Shown: piece by piece, positions 61,245 through 64,000 of the stretch
How the letters are laid out: each line of letters opens with the position of its first letter
Numbering within the stretch: the first letter of the stretch is position 1
NCBI GenBank assembly: GCA_025454915.1
Contig: JALONN010000003.1
Coordinates: 310,001-374,000 of the forward strand
Origin: Raineya sp.
GTDB lineage: Bacteria; Bacteroidota; Bacteroidia; Cytophagales; Thermonemataceae
Reading direction: 5' to 3'
Length of the DNA stretch: 64,000 nucleotides
Notes under the pieces: model-generated
Told to the model about the DNA's origin: nothing
Seen by the model: the letters and a program-made list of their open reading frames with translations, nothing else
The model's database searches: none
Made by a program: the position numbers and the translations under genes

Positions 61245-61532
61245 ATGGCAAAAAAGAATACTGATAAAAATAAAAAGTTGGTTGCTTTTTTCAAAGCAAT
61301 TGCTCATCCGACACGTATGAGTATTGTCCAACTACTGATTGAGCAAGAGCAGCTCACAGTGAACACGATTTGTGAGAAACTCGATTTAGAGCAATCTCTT
61401 ACATCGCATCATTTGGCAGGCATGAGAAAGAGTGGTTTGCTTTCCAGCAAAAGAAACGGTAAAAATATCTACTATATGCTTAGCAGTCCTAAGATAAAAG
61501 ATATTTTAAATAATATTAAGGAATTACTATAA
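61245..61532 (+). CDS. ArsR-family transcriptional regulator
   Basis: A 95-residue winged-helix protein: FKAIAHPTRMSIVQLLIEQ, recognition helix LTSHHLAGMRKSGLLSSKR, wing NGKNIYYML. It lacks the metal box of ArsR/SmtB and has a single Cys (C43), so its signal is unlikely to be a metal thiolate. It is related to the sulfur-operon regulator at 30.9 kb but has none of that protein's C-terminal cysteines. Its target is unknown; it stands alone. Confidence 0.88.
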   Translation: MAKKNTDKNKKLVAFFKAIAHPTRMSIVQLLIEQEQLTVNTICEKLDLEQSLTSHHLAGMRKSGLLSSKRNGKNIYYMLSSPKIKDILNNIKELL

Positions 61533-61569
61533 AAGTAAAAAGGCTATTAAAAATAGCCCTTTTACTTTT
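61531..61569. terminator. Bidirectional terminator
   Basis: Long stem AAAAGTAAAAAGGCTATT (61531-61548) with AATAGCCCTTTTACTTTT (61552-61569), one mismatch. It ends the ArsR gene and overlaps the stop of the convergent TetR gene. Confidence 0.88.
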
Positions 61570-62236
61570 GTTTTTCAAATACCAGAAATTCCAAATACTT
61601 CACTACAGGATTATAATCATCATTTTCTATTCTGATTTCTGTTAGAGAAGGTAAATGTTTTGAGAAGTGTAACTGATGTTGTGATGCTTCCAACATGGTA
61701 CTACTCAATGCGAATGGATAAGGGTGATTTGGATATAATTCTTTTATCATTTCTGCAATTTTCTTGCATAAAGATTTGTAGCTTTTAAAAAAGCCATCTT
61801 TGTTTTCAGCATCTACACCTTTGGTGTGGTATGCTTTTGGCGATTCCATGACTACAATTCTATGAAGAGCTTTTTTGTCTACCCCTCCCAATGGGCTTTC
61901 TACAGATGATACTTCACTGATAATTTTGATAGCGATGGATAGCTTTTTTCTTATATCTGTGATGTTATTAATTTGGTAATCAATTTGAAATTCCAGCCAA
62001 TTCCAATACCAATTAACAAGATATACCAAAAAATTATGTTTATTTTCAAAATATCGGTATATTGAGGCTTCAGTTGAGTCAATCCTGTCAGCTAATTTTT
62101 TAAATGTAAATGCTTCAAAACCTATTTCATCAATTAGTACTATTCCAAAATCAATAATTTTTCGACCAAGAGCTGTTTGTTCAGGGTCTCTGACATAAAT
62201 TTTTTCATTAATGGTCATTCGAATGGTGGCTGTCAT
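61562..62236 (-). CDS. TetR/AcrR-family transcriptional regulator
   Basis: A 224-residue regulator with HTH FEAFTFKKLADRIDSTEASI followed by YRYFENKHNFLVYLVNWYW. The C-terminal ligand domain is helical and ends near LEFLVFEKQK. It is divergent from the Fur-family gene by 119 bp. The target is unknown. Confidence 0.9.
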   Translation of the reverse strand: MTATIRMTINEKIYVRDPEQTALGRKIIDFGIVLIDEIGFEAFTFKKLADRIDSTEASIYRYFENKHNFLVYLVNWYWNWLEFQIDYQINNITDIRKKLSIAIKIISEVSSVESPLGGVDKKALHRIVVMESPKAYHTKGVDAENKDGFFKSYKSLCKKIAEMIKELYPNHPYPFALSSTMLEASQHQLHFSKHLPSLTEIRIENDDYNPVVKYLEFLVFEKQK

Positions 62237-62355
62237 GGCTAAATATTTGATACTTTTACTATAATTGAAACTCGTAAAGCTATTAAAACTTTTCTAAATA
62301 CAAAATTGTTTAAAAAGAAAAACTATTTTCATAGAAAAACCTATTATCTTTTGTT

Positions 62356-62778
62356 ATGAAACCCGAAATAGAACATATCCTAAAAGACCATAAATTACGT
62401 AATACAGATTGCAGATATGATGTTTTAGATGTTTTCCTTACACAAAAATTTGCTCTTTCTCATGGAGATTTGGAAGAGTCTTTGGGAAACAAGTTTGATA
62501 GAGTTACCGTTTATAGAACTCTTAAAACTTTTTTAGAAAAAGGCATTATTCATAAAGTGTTAAATGATGAGGGAACTCCTAAATATGCTGTTTGTTCTTC
62601 TCATTGTGAAGTTCATGAACACCACCATAATCACGTTCATTTTAAATGTGATACCTGTGGGCACACCCAATGCCTTGATGAAGTAGCTATTCCAAGTATT
62701 CAGTTACCCAATGGGTTTAAAGCAAAAGAGTTTAATCTATTGATTCAGGGTTTATGTAAGAGTTGTCAAATTGCTTAA
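62356..62778 (+). CDS. Fur-family metal-responsive regulator
   Basis: A 140-residue Fur-type repressor. The winged helix includes LEESLGNKFDRVTVYRTLKT and FLEKGIIHKVLN. The metal region is CEVHEHHHNHVHFKCDTCGH, with a second CxxC in LCKSCQIA completing the structural zinc site. Whether it senses iron, zinc or peroxide cannot be told from sequence alone. Its stop overlaps the stop of the convergent glycosyltransferase gene. Confidence 0.92.
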   Translation: MKPEIEHILKDHKLRNTDCRYDVLDVFLTQKFALSHGDLEESLGNKFDRVTVYRTLKTFLEKGIIHKVLNDEGTPKYAVCSSHCEVHEHHHNHVHFKCDTCGHTQCLDEVAIPSIQLPNGFKAKEFNLLIQGLCKSCQIA

Positions 62779-63875
62779 TATTTCTCAATTAAATCAATAT
62801 ATTGGCTTTTCTGGTATTCAAATGAATATTTGATGTTTTTCTGAAAAAATAAGGTTGTTTGAGTAGTAATAGTTTCTTTCTCTGATATGAATTTTGTAAT
62901 TGCTTCTACAAAACTTCGTGGAGATTTTGCATCATAATAAAATGATAAACCCTGAAACTCTTTATACTTAGCAAACTTTTTTTCCAGAATAAGAGGTTTT
63001 TTCCAAGCAAAAGCCAAATTATAAGTCCCTGATATTTTGTTATTTAGATATTCGGCATGTTCTGGCAAATGTGGGTGTACTAGTGTTAATAATGCATCCA
63101 TTTTTTCTAGATATGCTTCATATGTTGCCTCATCAATAAACCCTTGAAAAAAAATCATAGAGGCTTCTAAACCCTGATTTCTAACTTCTTGTAAAAGAGT
63201 TTGTCCATCCTCTGTTTCCATACTTCCTAAAAGTACAAACTGAATATTCATTTTTTGAAAGGCATCCCCTCCTATCCTCAATGCTTCTAAGAAGTAATGA
63301 TAGTCTCTTCTTGAAAACAAAACCGAACCACAAATACCAATCCACAAAACATCTTGTTTTTTATCTATATGCCTATTTTCTTGTATTTTAGGAAAAAATA
63401 TGGGATATAGTGTTTTTATTTGAACATGTGAGGGTATTTGGGTGCTTTCTCTCAATAAGTCACTCAAAATAAAATACTTCTTCACTTTCAGGCTGATGAT
63501 TCTTTGAGAAAGACTTTTGGTTAATTTTTGCAGATAGTGACAGACTCCAACAATCTGAATTTTTGAATTGAAAAGCGTTCGTAGGGCTAACCATTTTAAT
63601 TGATTGCTGTGAGCTGAATTGTCTATAATCAGCTGAATATGATTTTTTTTACAAATTTCTAATGCAGTTTTTGCTTGTTTTCTAATGGATAATTGTTTCT
63701 CATTGAAAAATTGCACTTCTGTAAATTCAGATTCCTGAAAACGTCCTTTCAATTGTTCATTAAAAAAGCCATACAACTGATAACCAGAATCTTTGAGTAT
63801 CCTTATATGTGTATAAAATAATTCTGTATGAGAAGTTCCAAATTCAACTAATAAAGCTTTTTTAAGCACGTTCAT
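62775..63875 (-). CDS. Glycosyltransferase, GT-B fold
   Basis: A 366-residue cytosolic protein. The N-terminal domain opens MNVLKKALLVEFGTSHTEL, and the C-terminal domain shows LWIGICGSVLFSRRDY, IQFVLLGSMETEDGQ, MIFFQGFIDEATYEAYLEKM and the sugar-nucleotide region LNNKISGTYNLAFAWKKPL. It likely transfers a sugar to a surface glycan. Donor and acceptor are unknown. It begins 3 bp after the stop of an ABC transporter gene, so the two are one operon. Confidence 0.78.
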   Translation of the reverse strand: MNVLKKALLVEFGTSHTELFYTHIRILKDSGYQLYGFFNEQLKGRFQESEFTEVQFFNEKQLSIRKQAKTALEICKKNHIQLIIDNSAHSNQLKWLALRTLFNSKIQIVGVCHYLQKLTKSLSQRIISLKVKKYFILSDLLRESTQIPSHVQIKTLYPIFFPKIQENRHIDKKQDVLWIGICGSVLFSRRDYHYFLEALRIGGDAFQKMNIQFVLLGSMETEDGQTLLQEVRNQGLEASMIFFQGFIDEATYEAYLEKMDALLTLVHPHLPEHAEYLNNKISGTYNLAFAWKKPLILEKKFAKYKEFQGLSFYYDAKSPRSFVEAITKFISEKETITTQTTLFFQKNIKYSFEYQKSQYIDLIEKY

Positions 63876-63878
63876 TCA

Positions 63879-64000
63879 CTATATAATTTTAGTTTCAGAA
63901 TGATTTTTTTCTTCTATTTTAATAATTTCTGAACTTCTGTAAAGTTTACCATAAATACTGTTGGGCAGGCTTACAAGCTCCTGATGTGTCCCTCTTTCCA
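63879..64000 (-). CDS. ABC transporter ATP-binding/permease protein (C-terminal end only)
   Basis: The minus-strand frame enters at the right edge and gives ERGTHQELVSLPNSIYGKLY and RSSEIIKIEE before TAG at 63879-63881. ERGTHxEL followed by YxKLYR is the standard end of MsbA/HlyB-type half-transporters. With the following glycosyltransferase it suggests export of a lipid-linked sugar or surface polymer. The rest of the gene is outside the window. Confidence 0.75.
   Translation of the reverse strand, partial: ERGTHQELVSLPNSIYGKLYRSSEIIKIEEKNHSETKII

Overview
The window is AT-rich chromosomal DNA of a Bacteroidota bacterium, most likely of the Cytophagales type. Pointers are type IX secretion parts (a PorP/SprF protein and a C-terminal sorting domain on a giant repeat protein), a TonB receptor with a carboxypeptidase-like plug, the phylum-restricted families DUF5686, DUF6048, DUF6452 and DUF6132, histidine kinases with Y_Y_Y propellers, and promoters of the Bacteroidota form TAnnTTTG near -7 with TTG or TTTG near -33. 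I see no rRNA, tRNA, CRISPR array, insertion sequence, phage gene or integrase.

Layout. 1-5.7 kb (+): end of a ureohydrolase, a DUF5691-like protein, a TPR/SpoIIE phosphatase and pyrF. 5.8-17.1 kb (-): S41 peptidase, two tandem single-domain response regulators, yidD, DUF5686 protein, propeller histidine kinase, EVE protein, cold-shock protein, folC. 17.2-19.4 kb (+): cell-wall amidase and PhoD-like phosphatase. 19.5-35.2 kb (-): SIS isomerase, PhnP-like hydrolase, beta-helix lipoprotein with TonB receptor, a ten-gene sulfane-sulfur operon (26.1-31.2 kb), PorP-like protein, cinA and a REC-kinase. 35.2-45.8 kb: an orphan small gene behind an attenuator-like leader, then aroA, LMW phosphatase, ispH, an M1 peptidase, a free-standing LOTUS domain, a CsgG/LPP20 lipoprotein pair and mnmE.

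45.8-57.0 kb is accessory in character. It holds mostly unrecognised small genes on both strands, a YD-repeat protein, a roughly 3-kb repeat protein with a sorting signal, an AAC(6')-like acetyltransferase, a TetR regulator and small membrane proteins. Its left edge is the 3' end of mnmE, and a degenerate 42-base copy of that end lies 576 bp further on, enclosing one DUF6985-like gene. A truncated copy of two genes from 51.2-52.6 kb lies at 47.65-47.79 kb. 57.1-64 kb returns to core genes: rfaE2, a zinc peptidase, DUF6048/DUF6452, clpP, rsmA, ArsR, TetR and Fur regulators, a glycosyltransferase and the end of an ABC transporter.

Genes that appear to work together: the sulfur operon (ArsR repressor, TauE exporter, CstB-like persulfide dioxygenase/sulfurtransferase, rhodaneses, thioredoxin, small membrane proteins) looks like a Bacteroidota counterpart of the staphylococcal cst operon. 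The TonB receptor and beta-helix lipoprotein form an outer-membrane pair, as do the CsgG-like and LPP20-like lipoproteins. All assignments rest on reading motifs by eye; no database search was run.
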